Shown here: positions 12,748 through 38,912 of the stretch, in pieces
How positions within the stretch are numbered: the stretch's first letter is position 1
How the letters are laid out: each line of letters starts with the position of its first letter
From: Channallabes apus
Lineage: Eukaryota; Chordata; Actinopteri; Siluriformes; Clariidae
Assembly (NCBI GenBank): GCA_030522415.1
Contig: CM060115.1
Coordinates: forward strand, 12,224,815-12,288,814
Length of the DNA: 64,000 bases
Direction of reading: 5' to 3'
Notes under the pieces: generated by a model
What the model was told of the DNA's origin: nothing
Seen by the model: the letters and a program-made list of their open reading frames with translations, nothing else
The model's database searches: none
Position numbers and translations under genes: made by a program

Positions 12748-13211
12748 GTAAGAATGTTGTTTCTTTACATGCTGTGTATGGGGTTTTACATAATCATTTA
12801 AAATTTTCGTGCATCAGTTTGTGTTTACTTCACGTTTTGTTGAACACAAATAAACTATAGTAGTGCTTTTTTGTAACCTTCTGCAAATTAAATCTGTTGA
12901 ACTCATGAATAAATGTACTGCTGATGTAATGCTTTTCAAAAACATGTTATAGTGTAGAAAATACATTTAGCATTTGTAAATTATCCTAAACACCTTTAGT
13001 GTACTGGTAACACATTTGCAATACTGTAGTATAGAAGGTTGTGTGTACTGTATGATATAATAAAGTATATTTGTTTTAACCACAAAGTGTACTTTTTTAG
13101 TATTTGTAATCGGAATCGGCCTGAAGTATAACAGCATGTTACTGCTGCAATAAGAATATACTCGTAGTATATTAATCATGCATTTGTAACACAGTAAAAC
13201 TCCCGACAAGG

Positions 13212-13568
13212 AGCAGCTTAATCCTGTGTTCAGAGTCGCGGGGGACCTGGAGCCTATCCCAGGAGACTTCGGGCACTAGGCGGGGTACACCCTGGACAGG
13301 GTGCCAATCCATCGCAGGGCGCACACACATACACACACTCACACACCCAATCACACACTATGGGCAATTTAGGAACGCCAATTAGCCTAACCTGCATATC
13401 TTTGGACTGTGGGAGGAAACCGGAGTACCCGGAGGAAACCCACCAAGCACGGGGAGAACATGCAAACTCCATGCACACAGAGACGGGAATCGAGCCTGGC
13501 TGGGGAATCGAACCCAGACCCTGGAGGTGCAAGGCGACAGTGCTAACCACTACACCACCGCGCCGCCT
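13212..13568 (-). mobile_element. tRNA-derived SINE (mermaid/DANA-like)
   Basis: Same family as 1087-1450, lacking the first bases of the tail. It sits inside another dispersed repeat made of AAGTATACT-like words (12955-13205 and 13570-13790), so it is a nested insertion. Confidence 0.85.
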
Positions 13569-13792
13569 GTAATGTACTTATAATAGATTAAATATATACT
13601 TAAATTTCATTAATGACTGTCAGGTATGTATGTTAGTACACATACAGCCATATACTTTAAGTGTACTAAGTATACTCAAAGTTGTTCCACTTTAGCACAC
13701 AAAAGTATAGTTAATACACTTAAAATTGTGCTTTTGTACAATTTAATTACAACATAAATACACTTAGTACAAAATTAGTTGTTCCAAAGTAG

Positions 13793-15385
13793 CAAACCGG
13801 ATTCCAAAAAAGTTGGGACACTAAACAAATTGTGAATAAAAACTGAATGCAATGATGTGGAGATGGCAAATGTCAATATTTTATTCAGAATAGAACATAG
13901 ATGACAGATCAAAAGTTTAATCCGAGAAAATGTATCAGTTTAAAGGAAAAATATGTTGATTCCAAATTTCACGGTGTCAACAAATCCCAAAAAAGTTGGG
14001 ACAAGTAGCAATAAGAGGCTGGAAAAAGTAAATTTGAGCATAACGAAGAGCTGGAAGACCAATTAACAGTAATTAGGTTAATTGCCAACATGATTGGGTA
14101 TAAAAAGAGCTTCTCAGAGTGGCAGTGTCTCTCAGAAGCCAAGATGGGTAGAGGATCACCAATTCCCACAATGTTGCGCAGAAAGATAGTGGAGCAATAT
14201 CAGAAAGGTGTTACCCAGCGAAAAATTGCAAAGACTTTGCAGTTATCATCACCAACTGTGCATAATATCATCCGAAGATTCAGAGAATCTGGAACAATCT
14301 CTGTGCGTAAGGGTCAAGGGCGTAAAACCATACTGGATGCCCGTGATCTCCGGGCCCTTAAACCACACTGCACCACAAACAGGAATGCTACTGTAAAGGA
14401 AATCACAGAATGGGCTCAGGAATACTTCCAGAAACCATCGTCAGTGAACACAATCTACCGTGCCATCAGCCGTTGCCAGCTGAAACTCTACAGTGCAAAG
14501 AAGAAGCCATTTCTAAGCAAGATCCACAAGCACAGGCGTTTTCATTGGGCCAGGGATCATTTAAAATGGAGTGTGGCAAAATGGAAGACTGTTCTGTGGT
14601 CAGACGAGTCACGATTCGAAGTTCTTGTTGGAAATGTGGGACGCCACGTCATACGGACCAAAGAGGACAAGGACAACCCAAGTTGTTATCAACGCTCAGT
14701 TCAGAAGCCTGCATCTCTGATGGTATGGGGTTGCATGAGTGCGTGTGGCATGGGCAGCTTGCATGTCTGGAAAGGCACCATCAATGCAGAAAAATATATT
14801 CAGGTTCTAGAACAACATATGCTCCCATCCAGACGTCATCTCTTTCAGGGAAGACCCTGCATTTTTCAACAAGATAATGCCAGACCACATTCTGCATCAA
14901 TCACAACATCATGGCTGCGTAGGAGAAGGATCCGGGTACTGAAATGGCCAGTCTGCAGTCCAGATCTTTCCCCTATAGAGAACATTTGGCGCATCATAAA
15001 GAGGAAGGTGCGACAAAGAAGGCCCAAGACGATTGAACAGGTAGAGGCCTGTATTAGACAAGAATGGGAGAGCATTCCTATTTCTAAACTTGAGAAACTG
15101 GTCTCCTCGGTCCCCAGACGTCTGTTGAGTGTTGTAAGAAGAAGGGGAGATGCCACACAGTGGTGAAAATGGCCTTGTCCCAACTTTTTGGGATTTGTTG
15201 ACACCATGACATTTTGATTCACCATATTTTCCCCTTAAAATGATACATTTTCTCAGTTTAAACTTTTGTTCCGTGATTTATGTTCTATTCTGAATAAAAT
15301 ATTGACATTTGCCATCTCCACATCATTGCATTCAGTTTTTATTCACAATTTGTTTAGTGTCCCAACTTTTTTGGAATCCGGTTTG
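13793..15385 (+). mobile_element. Apparently complete Tc1-like transposon with long IR/DR ends
   Basis: The inverted repeats are about 210 bp. The left arm runs from CAAACCGGATTCC at 13793 to about 14005; the right arm runs from about 15170 to 15385. Each arm contains the word 'aaaagttgggaca' twice, at its outer and inner ends (13808 and 13990 on the left, mirrored on the right). This is the IR/DR architecture of some Tc1 elements. A TA follows the right end and an imperfect TA (TAG) precedes the left. It encloses one intact transposase frame. Confidence 0.93.
14144..15166 (+). CDS. Intact Tc1-family DD34E transposase
   Basis: The cut-and-paste transposase of the surrounding element is 340 residues from ATG 14144 (MGRGSPIP), the usual length for Tc1 family members. 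The frame is open 54 bases further upstream, but the start at 14144 gives the typical N-terminus. A paired-like DNA-binding region follows (RRKIVEQYQKGVTQRKIAK, with a second helix-turn-helix after the GQGRK stretch). The catalytic triad is complete: D154 in WSDES, D244 in QQDNARPH and E279 in SPIENIW, with 34 residues between the last two. Other conserved blocks (SLMVWGCM, SPDLSPIEN) are present. No stop or frameshift is seen, so it may be functional; activity is inferred and not shown. Confidence 0.93.
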   Translation: MGRGSPIPTMLRRKIVEQYQKGVTQRKIAKTLQLSSPTVHNIIRRFRESGTISVRKGQGRKTILDARDLRALKPHCTTNRNATVKEITEWAQEYFQKPSSVNTIYRAISRCQLKLYSAKKKPFLSKIHKHRRFHWARDHLKWSVAKWKTVLWSDESRFEVLVGNVGRHVIRTKEDKDNPSCYQRSVQKPASLMVWGCMSACGMGSLHVWKGTINAEKYIQVLEQHMLPSRRHLFQGRPCIFQQDNARPHSASITTSWLRRRRIRVLKWPVCSPDLSPIENIWRIIKRKVRQRRPKTIEQVEACIRQEWESIPISKLEKLVSSVPRRLLSVVRRRGDATQW

Positions 15386-15399
15386 TATAATTATTCTAA

Positions 15400-15517
15400 A
15401 CAAATGAATAAATCGGACATTACGATTAAAACAGTTACTCAGTACTTGAGCAGGCTTTTCACCGAATACCTTTTTACTCTTACTTGAGTACATTTTTTGG
15501 CTACTCGACCCACCTCT
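15400..15517. mobile_element. hAT-type terminal fragment
   Basis: On the minus strand it begins 'cagaggtgggtcgagtagcc' and continues with alternating TACTCAAGTA words, the style of Tol2-like hAT ends. The partner end was not located, so this is only a terminus. Confidence 0.5.
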
Positions 15518-15519
15518 GC

Positions 15520-16615
15520 TGATGATTAATTATGGAAACAAAAGATGCTACATACTGTAGAGTTCGTCTAAAAAATAGCTAAATGTATAAATTCTCCAAA
15601 CAACTAAATTATACAATTATATATGGCCCTATGTTGGTATGATTAAGATAAAGGGACAATCACACAAGCAATATTTTTTATGTGGGGATCTTTTATTCCT
15701 GACTACATCTTAAAAAAAAATACAGCATTAAATATATTAGCCTTATTAGCTCTTAGCAATAAACAAATAAACAAATTAAACACCCAGCAAAAATCAGTTT
15801 AATCTTGAAACCTCTAGGCTTATGGCTAAATTTCCCCAAAAGAATTTAACCCTCTAAAGACAACGGTAGCAGCCTCTAAAATAAAGAAAACAACAATTAG
15901 GAACTGCTAACACACGCGTCACATTGCACCAATTATGTACACATGCAAAATACTGTATGACTTGAACCCAGCAAATACAATTACATTAACAATGGCATTA
16001 AGTGAAAATAAAACAAAATAAAACAAACTTGGAACTTTTCCAGAACCTTCTTCCAGAACCCATCTACAGTATATACAATATTAATTGACATTAGCCTTGG
16101 TCATGCTAGCAAGCTACTGTATCTAGGCCATGTAGCGCATTTTATAGCAATATATTAAATACACTTAACCGCTCTCTCCCCTGGATACACAAACACCTGC
16201 TCACGATATCCAACCTGCGCTGAACGAGGAAAAACTCCTTTTAAGTTTTGACATTTACTAAACAAAGCTTTAGGAGCAAAGTTTCTTTTGGCTCATGGTT
16301 TCCCCAGCATTTTCTGCGTCTCTGCCATGCATGTGCTCAACATGCACTGAGTCACGTAACCGTCTTAAAGGTTCAGCATCCTTTTTTTTAAATTGTATTT
16401 CTAATTCATTAAAAAAAAAAAAAGGCATTCAATTAATTACGCAAGCATATTTCACAGGGGTTTTCCTTTAGCTTTCACATTACTGTCCAAACCACCTGGT
16501 TACACAGTATTGTGTAATCCACACTGACCACCAAGCTGGAGCACTAGTGAATCAGCCCATCTCTGTGTAAGTCGATCTTCCATTTCCTAACTGGCAGACC
16601 ACAGGCAGTAAGGCA
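15520..16615. other. AT-rich interval without recognised gene
   Basis: I see no splice-bounded coding sequence and no repeat that I recognise. Confidence 0.5.
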
Positions 16616-17290
16616 GACATACTGTATCTTAGCCTCTCTCACCTCAGCACTAGAGCTCCCCAGAGTTGTGTTCTAAGCCCCCTGCTGTACTCATTGTACA
16701 CATATGACTGCATGCCAGACTTGTGCCAGAGGAACAACCTCCTTCTTAACTGCAGCAAGACAAAGGAGCTGATAGTGGACTTGCGTACAATGAGGGAAAG
16801 GAACTACCAGACACCCGTGATCAATGTGAACCCAGTAGGGGAGTGGACAGCTTCAGATACCTCAGTGCAGTACCTGTCATGGTCCTGTCACATCAACGGA
16901 TGATACTGTGCAAAAAAACTACAAAAATGTTACCGATCAAAAGCCCTGGGTAGTTAAAACCATCCATGACGATCTGAGAGATGCACTACTGCCTATAATG
17001 CCGGACATGCGTCGGATGACACAGACTCCTACAAAGCTGCTTCATACAAAGTGGTGAAGAACGAGAAGCAGTGCTATGGAAAGACACCAGGCAGCATCCC
17101 AGGGTCGAGTCCTCAGAGTCTGCGCAGACCAGCTAGCACATGTGCTCACAGAAATATTCAATCCCTACTTATCACAATCGGTAATCCTCACATGCTTTAA
17201 CGAGTCCATCATTGTTCCTGTCCCAGAGAAACCCCATTCTGCTTTACTAAATGACTACTGCCCTTCAGTATAGTCTGATCAGAGACTTCA
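16616..17290 (+). mobile_element. LINE remnants (L2/Rex-type)
   Basis: Scrambled fragments of a non-LTR pol. One has NNLLLNCSKTKELIVDLR (16734 onward, downstream part of the RT). Next is VTDQKPWVVKTIHDDLRDA (16930 onward). RVLRVCADQLAHVLTEIFNP and IVPVPEKPH follow (17100-17240, upstream part of the RT). The order is not collinear with an intact element, and stops are frequent. Confidence 0.7.
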
Positions 17291-17639
17291 TCATCTCTTC
17301 ACTACATCCACACTGGATCCATTACAGTTTGCTTACCACCAGACTGTTCAACACAAATCACTTACTCACCTCCGCACTAGTGGCCTCCAAATTCCCCAGG
17401 TCCCAATCTGATCAAGCATCCATGGGATGCACTGAACAAACATGTCCGATCCACTTTGCAAAGCATAGCACCCAAAGGATCCACTGCCGATGCCCTGGCA
17501 ACAGAACCCACAGCAATATACCCTGAGACTCTGTGGGGCCATGCCCTAAATGAGCCAGAGCTGTGCTGTTGACACAAAGGGAACGCAAAACCTATAGTAG
17601 GTGGTTTTATTGTTACCTGATTGATGTATATTAGATTAT

Positions 17640-17880
17640 ATAGAAATTATGTATATTTCACTAGTGCTTGAATACTATCAACGTAGAAAGTTTTTTTCAG
17701 TACTCCAGAGGCATGATCAAATTGCCTGTCTCATTCAAGTCATAACACTAGTCTCCCAGGAACTGCTTTAAGTGGCCCAAACATGCGGAAATGGCCTGGA
17801 GCGAGGTCAGGACCGTACAGAGGATAGAACTCCCAGCCAAGTTTCTAAAATGTGCAAGTGTTGGTGAATGATTTTGTGTA
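17640..17880 (-). pseudogene. Mariner transposase C-terminal remnant
   Basis: On the minus strand, words such as FRMFGPLKAVPGR and SIQALVK resemble the C-terminal end of mariner transposases. A related remnant occurs at 24420-24610. Confidence 0.5.
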
Positions 17881-17884
17881 CAGT

Positions 17885-20110
17885 TCCCACAGGGGGATAT
17901 TATATTATATCATATGTCTCCGCGTGACGATTTCAATCTTTTGTTGGTTCTTGCTCACACCATAGGTTGCAGTGCTGGACAGGGGCAGTTTGCCAATTAG
18001 TGCAAGGAAAGCCTTCGAGGGAGCCGGTGCCAACCCGGGCCCGCTCTGCCACTCTGCCCTCCGCTATCGCTCGCCAGCTTCATACCTGCATGCCAGATAG
18101 ACACTGCCTCCAGACCAGCATATACATACCCTCTTAACCTTCCTCCTTTATTTCCATCCTCCCTCCCTCTCTTTTTTATCTGTAAGACCTCACTTCGTGT
18201 CCCTGTGTCTGTGGGGTCACCTGTGTGTTAAACACGTTAGGTCTTTAAATATGTTATTATTTAAATATAAAATACCCTATTTTTATTTGTTTGCATCATG
18301 TAATTAATAATTGCAGTCAACTATATGTTTTTAATTATTATAAAATATTGCTGGAAAAACATTAGGTCCAGAAAGACTGAATCGTTCTTCAGCCTAAACA
18401 ACGCTCTGTGTCTGCTTACCCTAAAGCTGTTCATCTTGTCTTGTCCTTTTATGTACTAGGTCATTTATGAACATGACTTCATTCTTAGATCTGACACACT
18501 TTATATTGATAAACTTCGACAGAACAAATTATGCAGGACGGTCATAAGGAAAGGATACAAAGCTATTTTTTAATTAAAATACAAAAATAAATTCATGATC
18601 ACTGGTACAGTATGTAAATGCAAAATGCAGAGTCATCGTATTTGGCTGTTTAGGAACAATTAAAAACACAGTATTACAGGAATAATAAAATCTGTTAGTC
18701 TGCTATTACATGTACATGAACATTTGGAAAGTTACTGAACAGACGGTTGCTATTGATAGCGAAAAGCTGATAGCGCTGCAAGATCTCACCTCCATCATAT
18801 CTTAACTGTACGTCACTTTGGACTAATTGTCATCCAAATGTGGTGACTCAACAGTTAAGCTTCTTGCCCACTGAGAACAAAGAGGACACAGACTTTCCAG
18901 TAAGCATGACCCTAAACATGCTATCACCTCCAGGGGCAGAATATCGTGATTAACGTGCAATCTGACCCCAGCTTCCTAAAAAGATGGCAAATGCTGCGCT
19001 ATAATGTACAGTATATGTGACAAAAAGGCTTCTTCTAAATATCATAAAATGTGGGTTAAGAGGGCCATGTGACATGTGCATATACCCTAACCCTAACCCA
19101 AGGTTACACTGCATTGCAAATGAAAAATATGAAATTTCACCTTAAGTGTCTGAGAATTAAAGATCACAAAAACTGTAAGTAAGGAAGTGCAAATGAAAAC
19201 AAGGGAAGTGTCTTGATATTTAATTATAGCCTACTATATGGAAGCAAAATAGTCTCATTAATAATTCACACAAAAGACACGATGCACACATGCGTATCCC
19301 AATTCACCTGCACGGAAAAAAATATATTAATAAAAAAACAACTTGTGCGCAAAGTAAATATATATATTCACAATATACGTTTTGTGTACAAATGAACTTC
19401 GCCGAAAATAACACAGTTAACCACTTTATCATCTTTATAAACACTTCACCCTCATTACATGTTTTTCAATCAAGACAGTCACAGTTTTTCATTTGGAGAA
19501 TAGATGTTTCTATGGGTCACAGTGTATTCTGTTATATCTGAATGCCCCCAGATGTGTAGAACATAATGGATTAAAGCTGCACGATTTCTAATTTCCTTTG
19601 GTGCCGTCACTGAGCCGGAGTGCGGTTGTTATTTATAGGTTTTATTAAACAGCCTCTCTTCAGTCACCATTATTTCTTACAATATGATTTCCTTAAAATA
19701 AATTAAAATGATTAGACGTACTGGGATAAAAGTTTGTATTTCTGATATAAACGCTAATGTCTACAATACAAACCAAAATAGATTTTTTGAAACTTTTAAA
19801 CATTTTGAAAGTAACTTTAGCTTCAAATAAAGGTCGTATCAGTTATATCAGGAGGTGGCGACAAGTGGTTGCTCAAAATGTACTTCATTCATTCATTTAA
19901 GAGATTAGTTAAAAATGTTGATTTATCCAGCCATTTGTGAATGAGTCGACTCTTGGGACCAACTACAAGTCAACATGCAAATCAGAGACTTTTACCATTT
20001 TATGTTTGATTTAGGGCTTAATATGAGAATATGTGAATTAGTCTTAATAATAACATGTAATATAAAAATGAATAACTGACTATAACAGTGTAAAGATGAT
20101 CAATATTCTG
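17885..20110. other. Intergenic, 3' flank of ssuh2-like copy A
   Basis: No gene recognised. The segment from about 20080 is alignable with the 3' flanks of copies C and D near their stop codons. A minus-strand AATAAA occurs near 19640 and could be the polyadenylation signal of copy A, but this is uncertain. Confidence 0.45.
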
Positions 20111-20163
20111 TGTCATTTGGTGTTTTTGATAGAAAAAATGCAGAATTATGGGATTCTATGGGT

Positions 20164-33754
<13,591 letters not shown>

Positions 33755-33770
<16 letters not shown>

Positions 33771-34010
33771 GTACCCAGGGTTGTCGATGCCTCCTATGGC
33801 TCCATAATCACTTTTAAATAATAATAACAATAATAGCATTTATATCATAAATATCACGTCAGGGTTTAAAACTTTACATATTACAAAAAGAATAAACGTG
33901 TCTAAAGTGTTGATCTTACGTATAGACTGGTCTCCTCTCCATATCTGCAGGTGTAAACTGCTCCAGCACACTGCTGTGAAGTGTAGAGTGAAAGTCCTGA
34001 CAACTTCCCT
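33755..34010 (-). promoter_or_regulatory. ssuh2: 5' exons of copy A
   Basis: The upstream exon ends at 33920 (donor 'ac|gtaag') and starts near 34010. The second exon is about 33793-33755 with donor 'ccag|gtaca' and the preferred ATG at 33770. The upstream exon has its own ATG at 33942, but its phase does not match. I therefore treat it as untranslated. No TATA box is evident upstream; a poly-T run lies at 34050-34072. Confidence 0.6.
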
Positions 34011-34486
34011 TCACCTCATGTGATCTCAATATGACTCAGATTGCTTTAGGTTTTTTTCTTTTTTTTTTTTTTTACATTACATTTAATAAATAACTGACAA
34101 TAATTTATTACAAAATAACGAAAACGGTTGTATATCCTATAATATCTATGCATACATAGTTAAATATATTTTGTTTGTACATAAAGGTGAAATGTGATCT
34201 GCATATTCAGTAAAGACAATACACGTCGCGACTCCCTGACCCACCCACTACACCCAATCAGACAGCGCGGTTTCGAATATATTTGGTGGAATATATATCC
34301 TCTCCTTTTAATCCTAAACATGCCTGGGCTTTGTTGTACATACAGTATGTACACTCCTCTTGTTTGTCAGTTATTTTGAAACAAACAGGTAACTTTAGTA
34401 TCACTTTCGTTTCATGTTCTACAGGATGGAAATAATGGATCCTGAACACACGATTCACTTCAGTTATTTTAATATATCTTCCTCCT

Positions 34487-34517
<31 letters not shown>

Positions 34518-34615
34518 TGAATAAATGAGAATATCAGGTGTCACGTGGTGCGGTATGGAACGCCGCATCACGAGATGTTTATTGATCATAAGAGCCCTGC
34601 CTCAGGGCTTTAGAG

Positions 34616-34853
34616 GGGGGTCAATGACATTGAAGGTAGTGAGAGTGCAGAAAAAAACTGAAACTGAAAAATTATATAGGCCTATATAAGTTTTAAGAGC
34701 CCCGTCCATTCTCGCGTAGACGGCGGAACTCTGTTTATTTTGTGTTTGTTTCCTTTTCAGTTTCTAATTAAAAATCCCACGCCATCTCCAAACGGGGAAC
34801 TCTTCCCGTGTCTGTCATAAGCACTCTCACTACCTCCAATTTCATTGACCCCC
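34616..34853. repeat. Inverted repeat pair, 33-bp arms
   Basis: 34616-34648 and 34821-34853 are inverse complements with two mismatches ('ggtagtgagagtgc' against 'gcactctcactacc'), separated by about 170 bp. Not assigned to a known family. Confidence 0.6.
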
Positions 34854-35027
34854 ATCTAATGATATTATGACTCATATGATTTATGGGAGAGAGAGATGGG
34901 TTTGTGTCCTTTGCACTTTTAATTTAACCTGAGCGCGCACGCTGAACTGCTTCGTGCCGCTCAGTCTTTCACTCTCTGTCTCTTCCTTCCTTCGCGCTTG
35001 TCTTTGTCTTGGCCCTGATACCTGTTA

Positions 35028-35469
35028 CCGGTGTTATGCGCTGAAATGCCCCCCTGCCATGGATTGCAACATAATCACTATGAAATATTATGTTAGAACA
35101 TAAATTAATCGGTTAATGTTTTACAAATTACATAAGGATAATAAAATAAAATAAGCAATATGAAAATATATATGTTGTATATGAATTTTTTTTTTCATAT
35201 ACAACATGTATACGTTTATATGGTTTATTTTAAAATAAAATTAGTTTCGTCTAATTTTTCATCATGAACAATATTTATTTTTATTATAGATACTGTATAT
35301 AAATATTTATTTGCATATTCATGATAAACCCCTGAAAAATAAATGTGCCACAAAATAAACATTATAAATATATATATATATATTATATTATCTTCTAATA
35401 TAATATTTCATAGTGATTATGTAGGGGGGCGATCCATGGCAGGGGGGGCATTTTAGCGCATAACACCGG
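35028..35469. mobile_element. Palindromic MITE-like element with 70-80-bp arms
   Basis: The left arm starts CCGGTGTTATGCGCTGAAA (35028) and the right arm ends with its inverse at 35469. The arms share 'ataatcactatgaaatatta'. The core contains a second hairpin with stem 'gttgtatatgaa' (35174-35208). A lone extra arm copy occurs at 35617-35641. No coding sequence. Confidence 0.65.
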
Positions 35470-35885
35470 CAAAGACGCGGCTATTTATACAGTACATGCG
35501 GTTGCCAGGCAACGCCGCCGTCAGGCAATCAGCCTGAACGAGCCGCACCTGGCGGCGTGTTTATAGTATATAAAGGGTCCTGATGCGTCGCCATTTCGGG
35601 TGATCATTAGGTAGCACCGGTGTTATGCGCTAAAATGCCCCCTCCGCGTGGTAGCAGCACGCGCCTCTGGCTCTCGCGCGACCCATATCGTTACACTAGG
35701 TTTTTCTGATATTTTTCATATATTGTATATTTTGTATTGCACTGATATTTTTTTTTTCTTCTTAGTTAAATTTACTTTCTATTTTTCTTTTTCATATTTA
35801 TTTCCTATTAATCGTCTTTTATTTTAAGGTCCCGGGCAGTCGTCTAAGCATTTCACTGCATATTGTACTGTGTATGAATTTGAAT

Positions 35886-36330
35886 TTACCCTCGAATCGA
35901 AAAGTTGATTTATTTCAGGAATTCAATTAAAAACATGAAATGAAACTCATATATTATATAGATTCACACAGACTGGTATATTGCAAGTGTTAATTTCTTT
36001 TCATTTTGATGATTATGGCTTACAGCTAATAAAACACCAAAAGTGTATCTTAAAAAAAAGAGAGAGAGATTTTCGATACAGAAATGTAGGACTACTGAAA
36101 AGTATGAACATTTACTGTGCAGCACTCAATATTTGCATGAATTACTGCAGCAATGCGGCGTGGCATGGAGACGATCAGTCTGTGGCACTGCGGCCTTCAG
36201 CTCTACTGCGTTTGTTGGTTGCATCTGGTGTCTCACATCTTTCTCACATATGTAGGGTGTTAATGATTGGGTTTCCCAATATATCCTCAATAAAAAAAAG
36301 TTTCCAATAGTGAACTTTTTCACAATATTA
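35886..36330. repeat. Dispersed DNA-transposon remnant
   Basis: 'aaaagttgatttatttcagg' and 'catatattatatagattca' are shared with 6735-6815. The later part includes 'ggcgtggcatggagacgatc', a phrase found in Tc1-like fish repeats. Short frames across it are not genes. Confidence 0.45.
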
Positions 36331-36759
36331 AAATTTTCTAAAATACTGAATTTTGGGTTTTCATTAGCTGTAAACCATAAGCATGACTTAAAACTTGAAA
36401 ATAAATAAGCACTTGAAATATATCAGTTTGCCTGCGCTTCTTGAATTGAATTATATATACACACATGGGTGTACCCTGCCTCATGCCCTACGTAAGTCTC
36501 CTGGGATAGGCTCCAGGCCCTGCCACCCTAAAAACAGGATAAAGCGGTATAGATGATGAGTGAGTGAGTGCGACTGCATACATACAGAACCCGAGACAGG
36601 AATTGAATATCTAGATTTATTTTACCATCAGCATGAAGCCACTGGAGAAACATATAAGACTCCTAGCTTAGAATCTATTTTCACACAATTTTGTGCACAT
36701 ACGGTGCTTCTGCTCTTGTGTGATAATTGAAAGATTACAAATTATATTATTAACAGAGG

Positions 36760-36975
36760 AGGGCAAAGGACACAACTCCTGTACATGAGTTAATGTTGAG
36801 GTTCCCTAGGGCAAATTTTACTCAAGTAAAAGTAGAAGTTCCCTGTTTGCAGTACATGCACACGTTATGAAAAGTAAAAGTGAAGATATTAGAATTTGAT
36901 AAAGTAATTTTCTATTAGGGAGGCAAAGAAGACTTTACTTGACCTCAAGTAAAGTTTACTTCAGCATATTAAACT
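36760..36975. mobile_element. Tol2-like hAT fragment
   Basis: Carries the words 'tttactcaagtaaaagtaga' and 'gacctcaagtaaagtttact', characteristic of subterminal regions of Tol2-like hAT elements. The ends are not defined. Confidence 0.45.
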
Positions 36976-36979
36976 TTTC

Positions 36980-38200
36980 CTGATGTACAGTACAGTAGGG
37001 TGAGGGGCGCTCATTGTTACTTTCACCACTACAGTACACTAAATGCTTTGTGTTGGATGAGACGGCAGTGGGACAAACTGTTGTGATTTTCGATAGTATT
37101 TTTCAACAGTAATAAACTTGCTTAGAAACCTTTAAACTGAACTCATTGAGCTTAACCGTGCACGTTTGATGGATGTACTGTATCGTATAGTGTCATTGAA
37201 AAGACCTTACAAAAAGATATTACACACATATTTTGACAGTTTAAAGATAAAACGATGGAGAGAATTTTTTTCCTTGGAAATGTAAGTATATAAGATGTAA
37301 TGCATTTCATACTTAATAATACTTACATAATTTATGTATTTAACTTCCCAAAAGTAGCAGACAACCCCCAAGAATGAGTGTAGAATTTATTTGCACACGT
37401 TGGACCAATCTTAACAGATGCTGAAATCAAAACAGCTCTCACTTCCTTTTTGCAGCCACGAGTGTGTGGTTTTTATGTTTTTACATACACACTTGCACAC
37501 ACTTTATTTACATACTTGTCCTGTGCCCATCCTATCACTTTTATTCACCTTCATCTTCTCACACATGACATTCTCAGTACCGATTGCCCTTACACTTCTC
37601 CACTTGAATACTGTAATGATTTATAATCACACTATGCAGCCATCATGCCATGCTGCAGAAGGAAGGAGGGGGGTGTTGTTGTGGGGAGGTTCTTTCTTCG
37701 CCACGGAGAAGTCGGGATAAATATAAATCTCCATCTGGATTTCTGTAAAACCTCTTTTGCGACAATGAATATTTTTTAAAACCTTATTTAAATCAATTAT
37801 ACTTTTTATATTTAGGCATAAGACACCAACCCCAAAAACCAAAATCCGTCCTTACTTACACACAGCAGTGCTGGGAACAAATCAGTGTTTTGCAATAACA
37901 TGTAGATTTATTTGGATGTATTTTACATATACTGTAACATATTTGGATGTAATTTTAAAGACATTTTATTATTAATGAAAATAATCATTGATAATGCCAT
38001 CTATTAAAAACCATATGATTAACAACAAAAAACATATAACTGTATTTATAATGTTTAATATATTGTAAGATTAATGTATATTTAATTTACAAAAATGATT
38101 GGTTATAATTTGATTAATTTCAGTAAATTAAAACAATTCTGTGTTCATATTGTACACGAGAGAGCATGAAACGTTGCACTATAATCTCACCCACTCATTC
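36980..38200. other. Intergenic between copies A and C
   Basis: AT-rich with short open frames only (for example 37418-37720, low complexity and unsupported). No recognised gene. Confidence 0.4.
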
Positions 38201-38204
38201 TCTA

Positions 38205-38400
38205 TTCATGTTCAGAGTGATGGTGCATGTTCAGGTGGGGTACATCCTGGTGGAGGTGCCAATCCATCGCAGGGCAAAAGCACACACACTCACACACACA
38301 CTATGGGCAATTTGGAAATGCAAATTAGCTTAATCTGCATGTCTTTGGAAACCAGAGCACCCAGGGGAAACCCACCAAGCACAGCGAGAACAAACTCCAC
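38205..38400 (-). mobile_element. Degenerate tRNA-derived SINE
   Basis: 'ggtgccaatccatcgcagggc' through 'gaaacccaccaagcacag' marks a shortened family member downstream of copy C. Confidence 0.65.
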
Positions 38401-38417
38401 ACACATCTGTTCTCTGG

Positions 38418-38423
38418 TTTATT
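38418..38423 (-). terminator. Candidate polyadenylation signal of copy C
   Basis: AATAAA on the minus strand within 'ctgtgaataaacc', about 490 bases past the stop. The same word with the same context is at 54145-54150 behind copy D, which supports both. Confidence 0.5.
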
Positions 38424-38912
38424 CACAGAACAAAGAGGTGCTGAACTGTATATACTGTAAGTCTTAAGCTAATGTCATGAGTAAACACAATGTAAATACA
38501 TACAGTATCAGGTACACCTTCCACTACATCACAAGAGCATGAGCCATTTTCATGTTCAGTAGACATCCAGGGAAATAAAGACCTTAAACCTAAATGCATC
38601 TGATAAAGGAGTAATGAGAAATAATTTTGAAAGGCCAGGATAGACCAAATAATTCAACATATAAGAAAAAAACTGCTGCTTTCAATGTTGCTTCAAATGC
38701 AACACAAAAAAAACAAGAATTATAGAAATGTTCTTCTTTAAAAGGTGTAAATAATCACTTAGCAGTAAGCATAAAGAAACGAATAAGTGTTTATGTAGAA
38801 AATCACATGCATACTACAAACATTAATACCAGACTATATAAGCGTAAAGACGATCAATATTCTGTGTCATTTGGGAAAATTTCATTTCTTGAGAAAATTC
38901 AGAATTATGGGA

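Noticed and set aside
17251..17526. Open frame of 91 codons
   Set aside because: No domain, splice support or family resemblance that I can defend; it lies next to LINE debris.
19086..19100. Telomere-like CCCTAACCCTAACCC
   Set aside because: Little more than two units; too short to call an interstitial telomere repeat.
37418..37720. Open frame of 100 codons between genes
   Set aside because: Hydrophobic low-complexity translation without start context, splice sites or homologous copy; chance frame likely.
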